From contig CAYNKA010000002.1 in assembly GCA_964397655.1 (NCBI GenBank), positions 1 to 64,000 of the forward strand: DNA of 64,000 bases, written 5' to 3'. Below, in pieces: positions 34,785 through 43,529 of this stretch. The notes under the pieces were generated by a model. That model did not search any database, was not told where the DNA came from, and worked only from the letters and a program-made list of their open reading frames with translations. Source of the DNA: CAYNKA01 sp964397655. Its GTDB lineage: Bacteria; Spirochaetota; Spirochaetia; DTKZ01. How positions within the stretch are numbered: position 1 is the stretch's first letter; every line of letters begins with the position of its first letter. The position numbers and the translations under genes are program-made.

Positions 34785-34813
34785 TTGCCAAAGCGCGGTT
34801 AATCCCCTATCCT
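34785..34813 (+). promoter_or_regulatory. Promoter for M28-like gene
   Basis: TTGCCA (34785-34790), 17 bases, TATCCT (34808-34813). Predicted start near 34820, five bases before the ATG at 34825 and without a ribosome site; near-leaderless. Confidence 0.55.
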
Positions 34814-34824
34814 GAAAACCTGAC

Positions 34825-37029
34825 ATGAAACGACTCCCGGTTTATATTCTGTTCGCCGCGGCCGCTCCGGCCCTCTTCGCCGCAGGAGAAGCGAACGAGG
34901 ATTTCGGAGGGCGGTTCGAGCGCTACCTCTCGTATTTCTCCTCCTTTTCGCCGCGGTTGGAAGCGACCGTCGGGGAATCCGGGGCAAGGGACTTCATCCT
35001 CAAGGAATGCGAATCGATGAAGATGAAACCCGAGGTGAGGGATTTTTCGGACTTCGACGGCGGCTTTTCATATTCACGGAACATCGAGGCGCGGATACCG
35101 GGAGCCCGGCCCGACACCATCGTCCTCGCGGTCCCGCTCGTCCACGAACCAGGAACCGCCCCGAAGGACGACGGATCGGTGAACCTCGCACTCGCCCTGG
35201 CGATCGCCTCGGAATACGCGGGGAAGCTGCCTCCCCTGACCCTCCGATTCCTGTTTCTCGGCGGCGAGACCGGATCGCCGACCTCCGGCTTCCTCGGAAC
35301 GAGGCTCTTCCTACAGGACTTTTTTCCCGACGCGCCCCAGGCCGTCTTCTACCTCAATTTCCGGAGCGTCCCGGCGGAAGTCGGTCTCGGCACCGGAGCC
35401 CGAGGAACAGTCTCTCCGGCATGGATCGTCGAACGTCTCCGATCCGCATCGGTCGCTTCCCGCTTCCCGATCTCCGTATCCGGAAACGCTATCCAGGTTC
35501 ACAGGCTCGCCGTCCCCGGCCCCTCGACCGCGGTCGGCGAATACCTTCGGGCCGGTTACCCCGCGGTCTCTTTCGAAGGCACGGGCTCCTGCCCCGACCG
35601 GCCCTCGGTCTGGGCCTCGGGCTTCCTCGCCCTCTTCCGCGAATTCATCGAGAAAGATCCGGGTGGTTTTCCTGAGGAGTGGGACCGACATTATCTCGTC
35701 TTCGGGAACCGGAACGGCTTTTTCATCGTGGAGGAAACCGTTCTCATCGCCGTATTGCTGTCGGTCCTGGCTTTCAGCATCCTCTACGCCCTCGTGTTCA
35801 GGATTCATGCGAGGAAATACCTTCTCTCCTTTCTCCGCCATTTCTGGAACCTGCCCATACTTTTCGGAATCAACTTCGTCTTTCTTCTCGCGGGAACTCT
35901 CTTCACGGAGGCGGTTTCCGGCTTTCGCGGAAGCCCCGACCTATGGACGCATCATCCTTTCCTCTTTTTCGTTTCGAAGGTGTCGGTTGCCGTGTTTTTC
36001 AGCTCCGCCTCCTTCCATCTCCTCAGGAGGCTCCCCATATCCCGGAGCGGCAGTTTCTACTCGTCGGCGGCGATCTTCGTTTTCCTGCTCGACGTGTTCA
36101 TCTTTTCCTTCATCAACCTCTCGTTCTGCTATTATTTTCTCTGGGCATATCTCGCGGCCCTCCTCTTTTCGAGGGTGAAGAACCGTGCGATCAAGGCCTT
36201 CGTTCTCATCGCAGCGTCGGTCTGGCTCGCTGTCGTCCTCTACGACACCTTTTCCGCCCCGGAGATCGAGCTCGCAAGGATTCTGATTCTTTCCAGGATA
36301 CACGGCAACCTCCTTCTCGCCTTCATCATCCTACCCTTCTTTCTCCTTGCGATCCGCCTGGACCTCCTCGTCCGCCATCCCGTGAAGGGAAAATCCGGGT
36401 ACGCTTTCAAGGGGCTCATCGCCGCCGCCTTTCTCGCCTCGGCGATCCTCGGAGCCTTCGGTCTCGTCTTCGACCCCTATCGGAATTCCCCGCAGCCCCT
36501 GTCCGTAGTCGAAACGGTCGACCTCGACGCGGGAACCCGAGTCGTCCGTCTTTCGAGCCCCTCTCCGCTCGGGAATTTCGAGTTTATGTTCGGCGGCGCG
36601 AGCTACGCGGTATCAACGAAAGACCGGCATTACTCCTTCACTCCCGATGTCTCGCCTCCCTCGAAGACCGTACGCGTCAGAAGCAGCCGGTTCCTCGACC
36701 GTAAATCGTACGAACTCACCATCCTCCCGGTTCCGGAAACGAGGGAGATCTCCCTGGCTCTTTCCTCCGAGAAGGACATTCTGCTCTACGATTCCGACCT
36801 TCCCTATTCGGTGGACATCTCCGGCCGCAAGGCGGTCATTCACGCGGGGAGGAATCCGCCCTCGCCTCTCGTTTTCTCCCTCACGGTCCCCGCGGACATG
36901 GAGCCGAAGGCGGACCTCGCCTTCGTATCTTCGAAGCTCTCGAGGGACCTCGTGCTCCTCGGGAAGTCCTTCAAACCGTCGACGACGCTCGTCGCGAGAA
37001 CGAGTTTCAGGCTGAAGAGCGATGGCTGA
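34825..37029 (+). CDS. Membrane protein with N-terminal M28-like peptidase domain
   Basis: 734 residues. A signal peptide (Y-I-L-F-A-A-A-A-P-A-L-F-A) is followed by an M28-like alpha/beta domain (residues about 35-280), seven to nine membrane helices (about 305-560) and a beta-rich C-terminal domain. The M28 motif is weakened: the usual H-x-D site reads A-V-P-L-V-H-E-P-G, D-D-G-S-V-N-L is kept, and the E-E pair is only one glutamate in G-G-E-T-G-S. Peptidase activity is therefore doubtful. The architecture recalls large Gram-negative M28/membrane fusions. Overlaps dinB by eight bases. Confidence 0.75.
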   Translation: MKRLPVYILFAAAAPALFAAGEANEDFGGRFERYLSYFSSFSPRLEATVGESGARDFILKECESMKMKPEVRDFSDFDGGFSYSRNIEARIPGARPDTIVLAVPLVHEPGTAPKDDGSVNLALALAIASEYAGKLPPLTLRFLFLGGETGSPTSGFLGTRLFLQDFFPDAPQAVFYLNFRSVPAEVGLGTGARGTVSPAWIVERLRSASVASRFPISVSGNAIQVHRLAVPGPSTAVGEYLRAGYPAVSFEGTGSCPDRPSVWASGFLALFREFIEKDPGGFPEEWDRHYLVFGNRNGFFIVEETVLIAVLLSVLAFSILYALVFRIHARKYLLSFLRHFWNLPILFGINFVFLLAGTLFTEAVSGFRGSPDLWTHHPFLFFVSKVSVAVFFSSASFHLLRRLPISRSGSFYSSAAIFVFLLDVFIFSFINLSFCYYFLWAYLAALLFSRVKNRAIKAFVLIAASVWLAVVLYDTFSAPEIELARILILSRIHGNLLLAFIILPFFLLAIRLDLLVRHPVKGKSGYAFKGLIAAAFLASAILGAFGLVFDPYRNSPQPLSVVETVDLDAGTRVVRLSSPSPLGNFEFMFGGASYAVSTKDRHYSFTPDVSPPSKTVRVRSSRFLDRKSYELTILPVPETREISLALSSEKDILLYDSDLPYSVDISGRKAVIHAGRNPPSPLVFSLTVPADMEPKADLAFVSSKLSRDLVLLGKSFKPSTTLVARTSFRLKSDG

Positions 37030-38242
37030 GACGTTCTTTCACGTGGACCTGGACGCCTTCTACGCCTCGGTGGAACAGCTCGACAATCCCGAGTATCGCG
37101 GAAAACCGGTCATAGTCGGAGCCCGGCCGGGAACCCGCGGGGTGGTGGCCGCCTGCTCATACGAGGCGCGCACCTTCGGCGTGCGATCCGCCATGCCGAT
37201 ATCCGAAGCCCACCGCCGCTGCCCGCAGGGCGTCTACGTGCGGCCTCGTATGGAGCGCTACGCCGAACTTTCCGGCCGGGTCATGAGGATCTTCGACGAT
37301 TTCACTCCCTCGGTACGCAGGATCTCCATAGACGAGGCATCCCTCGACATGACCGGCACCGAAACCCTCTTCGGTCCCCCGAAGGCCGCGGCCGAACGGC
37401 TGAAGCGCCGGGTCCGGGAGGAAACCGGACTCTCCCTGTCGGTGGGCATCGCGGAGAACCGTTTCCTCGCGAAGATGGCTTCCGAATTCCGAAAGCCGGA
37501 CGGCCTTTACGAGGTGCTTCACGGCGAGGAGGAGGCGTTCGTCGACGCTGTCGGATTGGAGAAGATCTGGGGCGTTGGGAGGAAGACGCTGGAACGGCTC
37601 AAGGAGCTCAGGCTCGACACGACGGGAAAAGTACGGGAGAAATCCGAAAGACACCTCGCCTCGCTCTTCGGAAACGCGGCCGGGGCCTTTCTCTCGAAAG
37701 CGGTCAGAGGGATCGACCCCGGGATGTACTCGGAAACCGCCAAGTCCCATTCCGTGAGCAGCGAGACGACCTTTCTCGAGGACACCGGAGACCGGGAACT
37801 CATCGACCTCGCCCTCCTCGACCTCTCCCACCAGGTCATGTTCCGCCTCTTCGAGGAGGAAGGCCGGTCGAAGTCGCTCGGGTTGAAAATCCGATACGCG
37901 GATTTCTCGACCTATTCGCGGCGGACTACGCTGGGTCATTACATTACCTCAGCCGAGGAACTCCACCTCCGGGCGTGCGAACTCCTCCGCGAGCACTGGG
38001 ACGGAGGACCGCTCCGGCTCGTCGGCATCGGGCTCGAGCAGGTCGAGACGGAAAAGACGCCGATTCAGGGAGAGCTTTTCTCAGGAGACTTCGACAAGCG
38101 GGCGATCGTGGAAAGGACCGTGCTTTCGCTGAAGAAGCGGAATCCCGACGCCGCGCCGGTGAAGGCGAGCCTGCTCGAGAGAGGCAGGAACTCCCCGAAG
38201 CGGCGGAAAGACCCGGACCCTTCTAGTTCTCCAGGATCGTGA
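37022..38242 (+). CDS. dinB: DNA polymerase IV
   Basis: 406 residues, Y-family. The catalytic start V-D-L-D-A-F-Y-A-S-V-E and the S-I-D-E-A-S-L-D motif carry the three carboxylates, the little-finger domain follows, and Q-G-E-L-F near residue 342 is a sliding-clamp motif (QxxLF). It is a translesion polymerase. It overlaps the M28-like gene by eight bases and the OmpA gene, on the other strand, by 20 bases. Confidence 0.95.
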   Translation: MAETFFHVDLDAFYASVEQLDNPEYRGKPVIVGARPGTRGVVAACSYEARTFGVRSAMPISEAHRRCPQGVYVRPRMERYAELSGRVMRIFDDFTPSVRRISIDEASLDMTGTETLFGPPKAAAERLKRRVREETGLSLSVGIAENRFLAKMASEFRKPDGLYEVLHGEEEAFVDAVGLEKIWGVGRKTLERLKELRLDTTGKVREKSERHLASLFGNAAGAFLSKAVRGIDPGMYSETAKSHSVSSETTFLEDTGDRELIDLALLDLSHQVMFRLFEEEGRSKSLGLKIRYADFSTYSRRTTLGHYITSAEELHLRACELLREHWDGGPLRLVGIGLEQVETEKTPIQGELFSGDFDKRAIVERTVLSLKKRNPDAAPVKASLLERGRNSPKRRKDPDPSSSPGS

Positions 38243-39425
38243 TCTCGACTCTGCGGTTCTTCCGCCTTCCTTCCTCCACGGAATTGTCGGCCACCGGAAC
38301 GTCGGCGCCCATCCCCCGGAAGGTCATACGTTCGCGCGTCCTGACCCCCTTCCCGAGGAGGTAGGTCCCGACCGAGGCGGCCCTATCCTCCGAGAGCCTA
38401 CGCCGCCCTTCCACCGTCCCCGCGAGGACCGTGTGTCCGGAAATGAGGATGTCCCGCTCCGGATACTTCTTCAGGATTTCCGCGATCCTGTCGAGCTTCG
38501 CCTTTTCGGAGGGGACGAGGACCGCCGAATCCGGAGGAAACCTGATGTCTTCCAGGGTGAGCGTAACGCCGAGGGGATCCACCTTCACCTGCGTGTCCTC
38601 GATGCCGAGGTGCTCGATGTCCTTCCTCACGTCCTGCGCCACCAGGTCCTTCAGCATGACGCTCGACTCCACGACCTTCGCCTCGGCGCTTCCCCTGTAC
38701 TCGACCGATTTGCCGTCGGAGAGGTCGAAAACGAAGTCGAACTCCTCCTCGTAGGCGTACGGCCTTCCCCTCGTTCCGTCCCAGTACAGCTTCTGCCGCG
38801 ATTCCCCGGAAATCCTCACGGGATAGAGGACTCCCGGGCCGGGCATCCGCTTGAAGCGCGGCCGATGGAACACGTTGTAGGAGATCCGAACCGCGTCGTA
38901 TTCCCGGCCGTCCTTCGATTCCTTCCCTTCGTACCGGTAGCTCACGTCTATGGGAAACCGCACGGCCTCCTCGAGAGCGAACGCGTCGCGAAAATCATGG
39001 ACCTCCTCCCCACGCTCGGTCCAGGTATCGCCCGGAGCGAGGTCCCTGGCAGGGAACACGGGGACGTTCCTCACGATCGGCATGAAATAGGCATCGTCGA
39101 TGGCCAGCTTTCCGAGAGGATCCTGCAGAAAACGGCTCTCGTAGATCCTTCCCCAGGAAAAAAGCCCGGCTGCCGAGCGGGATTCCTCGGAAGTCTGGTA
39201 GGTGCAGGAGAGCGATCCGGTGCCGTCCTTCACGTCCCCGACTTCAGCCGTGATCCGGTTCAGGATTTCGGCGCTGTGGCTCTTCCTGCCTCCAACGAAC
39301 ACGTCCTCCCGGACCGTGGAAAGGATCCGGTATTTCTCACCGGGAATGAACTTGTAACGGAAATTCTCGCCGGAGAGAAACGCCGCGGACATGCAGAGAA
39401 TGACGAGAAGGATCGACCGTTTCAT
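38223..39425 (-). CDS. OmpA-family outer membrane-associated protein
   Basis: 400 residues with GAGGAGG seven bases before the ATG. A signal peptide (I-L-L-V-I-L-C-M-S-A-A-F-L-S-G) precedes a large beta-rich domain, and residues about 285-400 are a C-terminal OmpA peptidoglycan-binding domain: I-L-I-S-G-H-T-V-L-A-G, then R-L-S-E-D-R-A, and N-R-R-V-E-I. It is likely attached to peptidoglycan in the periplasm. Overlaps dinB by 20 bases at the 3' ends. Confidence 0.9.
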   Translation of the reverse strand: MKRSILLVILCMSAAFLSGENFRYKFIPGEKYRILSTVREDVFVGGRKSHSAEILNRITAEVGDVKDGTGSLSCTYQTSEESRSAAGLFSWGRIYESRFLQDPLGKLAIDDAYFMPIVRNVPVFPARDLAPGDTWTERGEEVHDFRDAFALEEAVRFPIDVSYRYEGKESKDGREYDAVRISYNVFHRPRFKRMPGPGVLYPVRISGESRQKLYWDGTRGRPYAYEEEFDFVFDLSDGKSVEYRGSAEAKVVESSVMLKDLVAQDVRKDIEHLGIEDTQVKVDPLGVTLTLEDIRFPPDSAVLVPSEKAKLDRIAEILKKYPERDILISGHTVLAGTVEGRRRLSEDRAASVGTYLLGKGVRTRERMTFRGMGADVPVADNSVEEGRRKNRRVEITILEN

Positions 39426-39503
39426 TGCTGGCCTCCTCTTCGATTATCGGCAACCTGGAGCCGTACCCGAACCTTTCGGACATCGCCGCACGAGCCGGTT
39501 TCC

Positions 39504-39556
39504 TTGACAAAATGATGTTCCATAACTTAGATTTTAGCCTAAAATAGGGTTATACT
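39504..39556 (+). promoter_or_regulatory. Promoter region of pseudo-helicase gene
   Basis: TTGACA (39504-39509), 17 bases, TTAGAT (39527-39532). A second -10, TATACT (39551-39556), lies 18 bases after TTAGAT. The start codon at 39573 has no ribosome site. A palindrome at 39531-39545 overlaps this region. Confidence 0.5.
39531..39545. promoter_or_regulatory. Perfect palindrome, candidate operator
   Basis: ATTTTAG-C-CTAAAAT, a 7+1+7 perfect dyad positioned between the predicted promoter elements of the gene at 39573 and 106 bases from the divergent OmpA start. Candidate regulator site; no regulator gene is adjacent. Confidence 0.5.
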
Positions 39557-39572
39557 GAAACGAGATACCATC

Positions 39573-41147
39573 ATGTTGATGAAGAAATTGGGACCTGCAT
39601 CCGTACAACCTGTTCAACCAGCCGCAGGGAACGAAATCGGCTCTTCGACTCGATTTCAGGAAAAAATAGGCCGCATCCTCCGGGACAACCGCGACGCCGT
39701 CATAGAAATCGGCGAGGAAGGAAGGAGATTCCACAGATATCTCCCGACGGTCATGCGTACGGCGGAGCGCGCGGACGGCATTCGGCACCTCATCATCGTT
39801 GGGACCGCGGAGGAAGTGAGAGAGGTGGAGGACTATGCCCGGCTTCTTATCTCCGCGCAAGGCGACGAGTCCCCGCTCCTCGGGATCGGAGTCAATCCGA
39901 ACGTCAGGAAGGAAAACCTCGATTTCCGCGAAGGAAAAAGCGTTTTGGTGGGAACTCCGGAGAGGATCATAGACCATCTCCGCAGAGGAAACCTGGACCT
40001 CTCGAAGGTCGAGCGGGTGGTCGTGGACTGCCCCTCCGAAGGGAACATCGACGCGTTCATCGCCGACGTTCAATTCATCTACTCGAGGACGGGTTTCAAG
40101 CCGAAAACCTGCGTCCTCGCCGCCGCCCTCCGTTCGGAGGTGGAGAGCTTCGGAGGCGTCCTGAGGAATCCGCGCACCTATCCGAAAGTCAGCTGGATGG
40201 AGCCGATCAAGGTCAAGCTCTCCATCACGGACGACTCCCCGGGCGGAACAACCGCGCGTATTCTCCGTCACCTGAGGGCGGGAGCCCGCGCCCACGGTCC
40301 GAGGCTTCTCGTGACCGAGAACGAGGCGGCGGCCCGTTCTTGCCTGCGGTTCCTGACGAAAAACGGCGTTTTCGTCGCGCTTTCGGAGGAGACGGCGAAG
40401 GATACGGAAAAGGGATTCGTCCGAATCCTCGCCAGGTCGGAATTCGCGGAAGGAAAGGCCGCTGCAGCCGCGGAGATCGTTTTCGCTTTCCCCCCGACCG
40501 CCTCCGAATTGGAGGCGGCTGCCCTATCCGTTCCGGACGACGCAGCCGGCATTCTCATCGTCATTCGCCAACGGGATTATCCCGCATTTTTAGAGACACA
40601 GGAGAGCATTACCTTGAACGTCGAGAAACATGAAAATCCGAACGAAGAAGCTGTCATCAAGGGACTCATCGAATCGATGATCCAGAGAATCAAGAAGGAC
40701 GAGAATCCCCAGGAGCTCAATTATTACCGGAAGGTATTCAAGAAAAACGTCTCGATTTTCCTCCGCTCCTACTTCGCGGCCTACCTCCTGAAACAGCTGG
40801 TCGAAGAAGGAGGCTCGGCGGACAGGAGAAGACGCCCCTCCCTCAAGAACTCCCAGCGCCAGGAAATGGCCACGCTGTTCTTCGGCCTCGGCAAGAACCG
40901 GAAGGTCTACCCCCGCGACATAACCCAGCTCATCGCCGGCGTTCCCGACGTCGAGAAGTCCTCTATCGGCGAGATCAAGATACTGGACAATTACTCCTTC
41001 GTGGAAATCGCGGAATCTCACGCTCAGAAGGTGATCGATGCCCTGAACGGCATGGACTATCGAGGAAGGAAGATCGCCGTGAATTTCGCGCGGAAACGGG
41101 AAGAACCTCAGGCTCCCGCCGCTCCCCAGAGCGAACCTATCGAATGA
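39573..41147 (+). CDS. Degenerate DEAD-box helicase-like protein with DbpA RNA-binding domain
   Basis: 524 residues. The order of DEAD-box landmarks is kept, but the active sites are gone: no Walker A (motif I) is found, V-G-T-P-E-R-I-I-D-H-L-R matches motif Ib, the next motif reads V-V-D-C-P-S where V-L-D-E-A-D is expected, SAT is replaced by A-A-A, and the motif VI arginine pair is missing. The C-terminal 75 residues (F-F-G-L-G-K-N-R-K-V-Y-P, then I-G-E-I-K-I-L-D-N-Y-S-F-V-E-I) are a good DbpA RNA-binding domain, which recognises 23S rRNA hairpin 92 in DbpA. Probably an RNA-binding, non-catalytic ribosome factor. Confidence 0.85.
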   Translation: MLMKKLGPASVQPVQPAAGNEIGSSTRFQEKIGRILRDNRDAVIEIGEEGRRFHRYLPTVMRTAERADGIRHLIIVGTAEEVREVEDYARLLISAQGDESPLLGIGVNPNVRKENLDFREGKSVLVGTPERIIDHLRRGNLDLSKVERVVVDCPSEGNIDAFIADVQFIYSRTGFKPKTCVLAAALRSEVESFGGVLRNPRTYPKVSWMEPIKVKLSITDDSPGGTTARILRHLRAGARAHGPRLLVTENEAAARSCLRFLTKNGVFVALSEETAKDTEKGFVRILARSEFAEGKAAAAAEIVFAFPPTASELEAAALSVPDDAAGILIVIRQRDYPAFLETQESITLNVEKHENPNEEAVIKGLIESMIQRIKKDENPQELNYYRKVFKKNVSIFLRSYFAAYLLKQLVEEGGSADRRRRPSLKNSQRQEMATLFFGLGKNRKVYPRDITQLIAGVPDVEKSSIGEIKILDNYSFVEIAESHAQKVIDALNGMDYRGRKIAVNFARKREEPQAPAAPQSEPIE

Positions 41148-42330
41148 TCCGCGAAAGCAGGTGAAGGACGATGAAAAGGTTCGTTCCGAATCCTGCGCCG
41201 AAAAAGAGCATCGAGGTGAATTCCAGAGTCCTCGCCCGCCGCTCGCAGGCCGCGGCGAGTTCGCTGGGATGGCCCGGAACGACCACGCTTTCTATCATGG
41301 GATCGCTCGATTTCCCGGGGACGGGAGAATCTCCGTCCTTCACGCCGAACCAGTAGTAAGCTGAAACGGGTCTTCCCCGGATCATGGACGGCACCCGGAG
41401 TTTCGCCCTGTCTTCGAAAGCGAAGAACCTTTCCGCCGGCAGCACGCTGCAGACGTAGGTCTCTCCGCCGAAAAGTCCGAAGGATTTCGTCACGTCTTCG
41501 TCGGGAAGGAACCGCAGAGGAAGCCGGACAAGGTCCCTCTCCGCGCGGAGGAAACGGGCGCGGTTCCAGAACCGGCGGTACAGCGTGAATCCGATAAGGC
41601 CGGGAGGAAGGAGCGGAACGAGAGGGACTATGGCCGCGCCCAACGCGAGGATGGCTTCGATTCGCGTGAACGGATTCTTGAGCGCTATGTATCCAAGGAT
41701 GAGCGAGGAGAGAACGCCGCCTCCGAGGGAAGCCGGGGTGAAGGGATTCCAGTATTCGTTCCTATGCCTTCCGTTCCAGATTGCTCGCCTCAGGATGGAA
41801 TCCTCCTCTCCCTCGAAAAACACGACGAGGAGTTCCCCTTTGTCCTCCGCCTTGAACAGGCCCTTGCCCTTGCTCACGAGCAGCCTGCCCGACAGAAAGA
41901 CCCGCGTCCCCTCGGGAAGTGTGCTCATCTTATCCCATGCCACCATGGTGGGCATCTCGTCCGGCAGGGCGAGCTCGTTGAGCTCTTCGGAATCCTCGGT
42001 TTCGAGCGAGGACAACGAGGGCAGAACGTAGACCCGCTGTCCCTTCATGTCCGCGGAAAGCGCGATCTCCCCGTTCCTGATCCAAACGACATCATCGTCC
42101 TGAATCGCCTCGAGAACGCCGAAGAAACGGAATTTTCCCAGGCTTTCCGCCTCCGAAACCTCTCCGCCCCGAAGATCCGCGTAGGTTATCCTCGGGAAAT
42201 GCGAGGAAGCGATCAACGCGGCCCGGAATTTTCTCCATCGTGACCTGACGAAGAAGGCTCCGAGGCCTGGAATAAGCAGAAAAAAAACGGAAATGAACGA
42301 AAAGAGCAGGATCAGGAACCCGACGTCCAC
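41137..42330 (-). CDS. Multi-pass membrane protein of unknown function
   Basis: 397 residues. An N-terminal membrane helix (L-I-L-L-F-S-F-I-S-V-F-F-L-L-I), two central helices near residues 200-250 and a C-terminal helix (M-L-F-F-G-A-G-F-G-T-N-L-F-I-V-L) flank two soluble parts. The first soluble part (about 40-190), with G-T-R-V-F-L-S-G-R-L-L-V and E-L-L-V-V-F-F-E-G, may be a beta-barrel of unknown type. No catalytic motif recognised. Tail-to-tail with the pseudo-helicase, overlap 11 bases. Confidence 0.65.
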   Translation of the reverse strand: MDVGFLILLFSFISVFFLLIPGLGAFFVRSRWRKFRAALIASSHFPRITYADLRGGEVSEAESLGKFRFFGVLEAIQDDDVVWIRNGEIALSADMKGQRVYVLPSLSSLETEDSEELNELALPDEMPTMVAWDKMSTLPEGTRVFLSGRLLVSKGKGLFKAEDKGELLVVFFEGEEDSILRRAIWNGRHRNEYWNPFTPASLGGGVLSSLILGYIALKNPFTRIEAILALGAAIVPLVPLLPPGLIGFTLYRRFWNRARFLRAERDLVRLPLRFLPDEDVTKSFGLFGGETYVCSVLPAERFFAFEDRAKLRVPSMIRGRPVSAYYWFGVKDGDSPVPGKSSDPMIESVVVPGHPSELAAACERRARTLEFTSMLFFGAGFGTNLFIVLHLLSRIIR

Positions 42331-42349
42331 TATTTCCTCCCGAAAATCC

Positions 42350-42378
42350 TTGCTTCCCTAGGGAAAATACTTTACTGT
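42350..42378 (+). promoter_or_regulatory. Candidate promoter for MBL hydrolase gene
   Basis: TTGCTT (42350-42355), 17 bases, TACTGT (42373-42378). Start near 42385, three bases before the ATG at 42388; no ribosome site. Confidence 0.4.
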
Positions 42379-42387
42379 AATAGTACC

Positions 42388-43062
42388 ATGATAGAACGTA
42401 TTGTTGTAGGCGCCCTTCATACCAACTGCTACGTTTTTTTCAGCGGGAAAAAGGAATGTTTCCTCATCGATCCCGGTGAGGACTCGGCGGTCATCATCAA
42501 GCGCGTTCTCGCACTGAACCTCGTCCCGAAGATCATGGTTTTCACGCACGGTCACCTCGATCATACCGCCGCGGCCCAGGATCTCCGGGTCCACTACGAG
42601 ACCCAGGGGTACTTCGTCAAGACCGCGGTGCACGAAACGGATGCCCAGTATTTCGGAGAAAAGGCGGATAAAATCCACAGAAAGAGCTTCGCTTCCCTCG
42701 GTGCCGACGGTCTTGCCATGTTTTCCGAAATGTACAGGGGAGTCCCGGACGCGGACATACTTCTCAAGGAGGGGGATAGGATCCTCGACTCCGATCTCAC
42801 GGTCATCCACACTCCGGGGCATTCCGCCGGCAGCTTGTGCCTGTACAGCGAGTCGCGGGGGATTCTCTTCACCGGAGATACCCTCTTCTGCGAGGGCATA
42901 GGCAGGACGGACATCCCGGGAGGAAACCAGAAGGACATCCTCGCGAGCATCAGAGGCAAGCTCTACGCCCTCCCCCCGGAGACGAGAATATTCCCCGGGC
43001 ACGGGCCGCAGTCGACCATCGAGCGGGAAATGCATCACAATCCTTACGTGAGATCAGGCTGA
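42388..43062 (+). CDS. MBL-fold metallo-hydrolase (glyoxalase II-like)
   Basis: 224 residues. The binuclear metal motif T-H-G-H-L-D-H-T is near residue 54, with the third histidine in T-P-G-H-S-A-G-S, the bridging aspartate in F-T-G-D-T-L-F, and the last histidine in F-P-G-H-G-P-Q. This is the family of YcbL/GloB-type hydrolases acting on thioesters such as S-lactoylglutathione; the exact substrate is unknown. Its 3' end overlaps the 3' end of the minus-strand gene at 43054-43449 by nine bases. Confidence 0.9.
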   Translation: MIERIVVGALHTNCYVFFSGKKECFLIDPGEDSAVIIKRVLALNLVPKIMVFTHGHLDHTAAAQDLRVHYETQGYFVKTAVHETDAQYFGEKADKIHRKSFASLGADGLAMFSEMYRGVPDADILLKEGDRILDSDLTVIHTPGHSAGSLCLYSESRGILFTGDTLFCEGIGRTDIPGGNQKDILASIRGKLYALPPETRIFPGHGPQSTIEREMHHNPYVRSG

Positions 43063-43449
43063 AAGATTCAGGATTTGTCCGTTCTGAGCGTCCCCGGAAC
43101 CCAAGGCGACGCCGAAGGGAGTCGTGGCGGCCCGCGAAATGGCGGAGTGAAGTTCCTTCGTGAGCTTGTCTATCATGACGTCCATGGCCTCGGGGGACAT
43201 GGAAGCGAAATCTCCCTGTTCCATGGCCTTCGTCTGAAGCTTGACGAGCCGGTCGATGAGGGAATCCAGCATCTGCAGCTTGAAAACGCTGAACCCTTCG
43301 CCCTTCACGCTCGAGGGCACGCCCGTTATGTGCTCGAAACCCACGAACACCGACGCGCTTATGGGAAGATTGAGCCTTCCGGACGAGAAACGCACTCGGA
43401 GCATGTCGGTTACGGGTACTGTATTGTACAGACGGGCCGGTTCGATCAC
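43054..43449 (-). CDS. Small conserved-looking protein of unknown function
   Basis: 131 residues from a GTG at 43449, with AGGTGA seven bases upstream. The N-terminal half is strand-rich (L-P-I-S-A-S-V-F-V-G-F) and the C-terminal half has a helical region (L-Q-M-L-D-S-L-I-D-R-L-V-K-L-Q). No signal peptide or known motif. It follows the DksA/TraR gene on the same strand, 80 bases away. The ribosome site is part of a strong inverted repeat (43454-43490). Confidence 0.65.
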   Translation of the reverse strand: MIEPARLYNTVPVTDMLRVRFSSGRLNLPISASVFVGFEHITGVPSSVKGEGFSVFKLQMLDSLIDRLVKLQTKAMEQGDFASMSPEAMDVMIDKLTKELHSAISRAATTPFGVALGSGDAQNGQILNLSA

Positions 43450-43453
43450 GGCG

Positions 43454-43490
43454 CAATCACCTCTCTCTTTTGTCTATCGGAAGGTGATTG
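43454..43490 (-). promoter_or_regulatory. Hairpin sequestering the ribosome site of the 131-residue gene
   Basis: CAATCACCT (43454-43462) and AGGTGATTG (43482-43490) form a nine-pair stem with a 19-base loop in the leader of the minus-strand gene that starts at 43449. One arm contains the AGGTGA ribosome site, so the fold would block initiation unless opened. Confidence 0.6.
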
Positions 43491-43529
43491 CCCCTGGATG
43501 AGGATTTTTTTCTATATAAACCGGATCAT

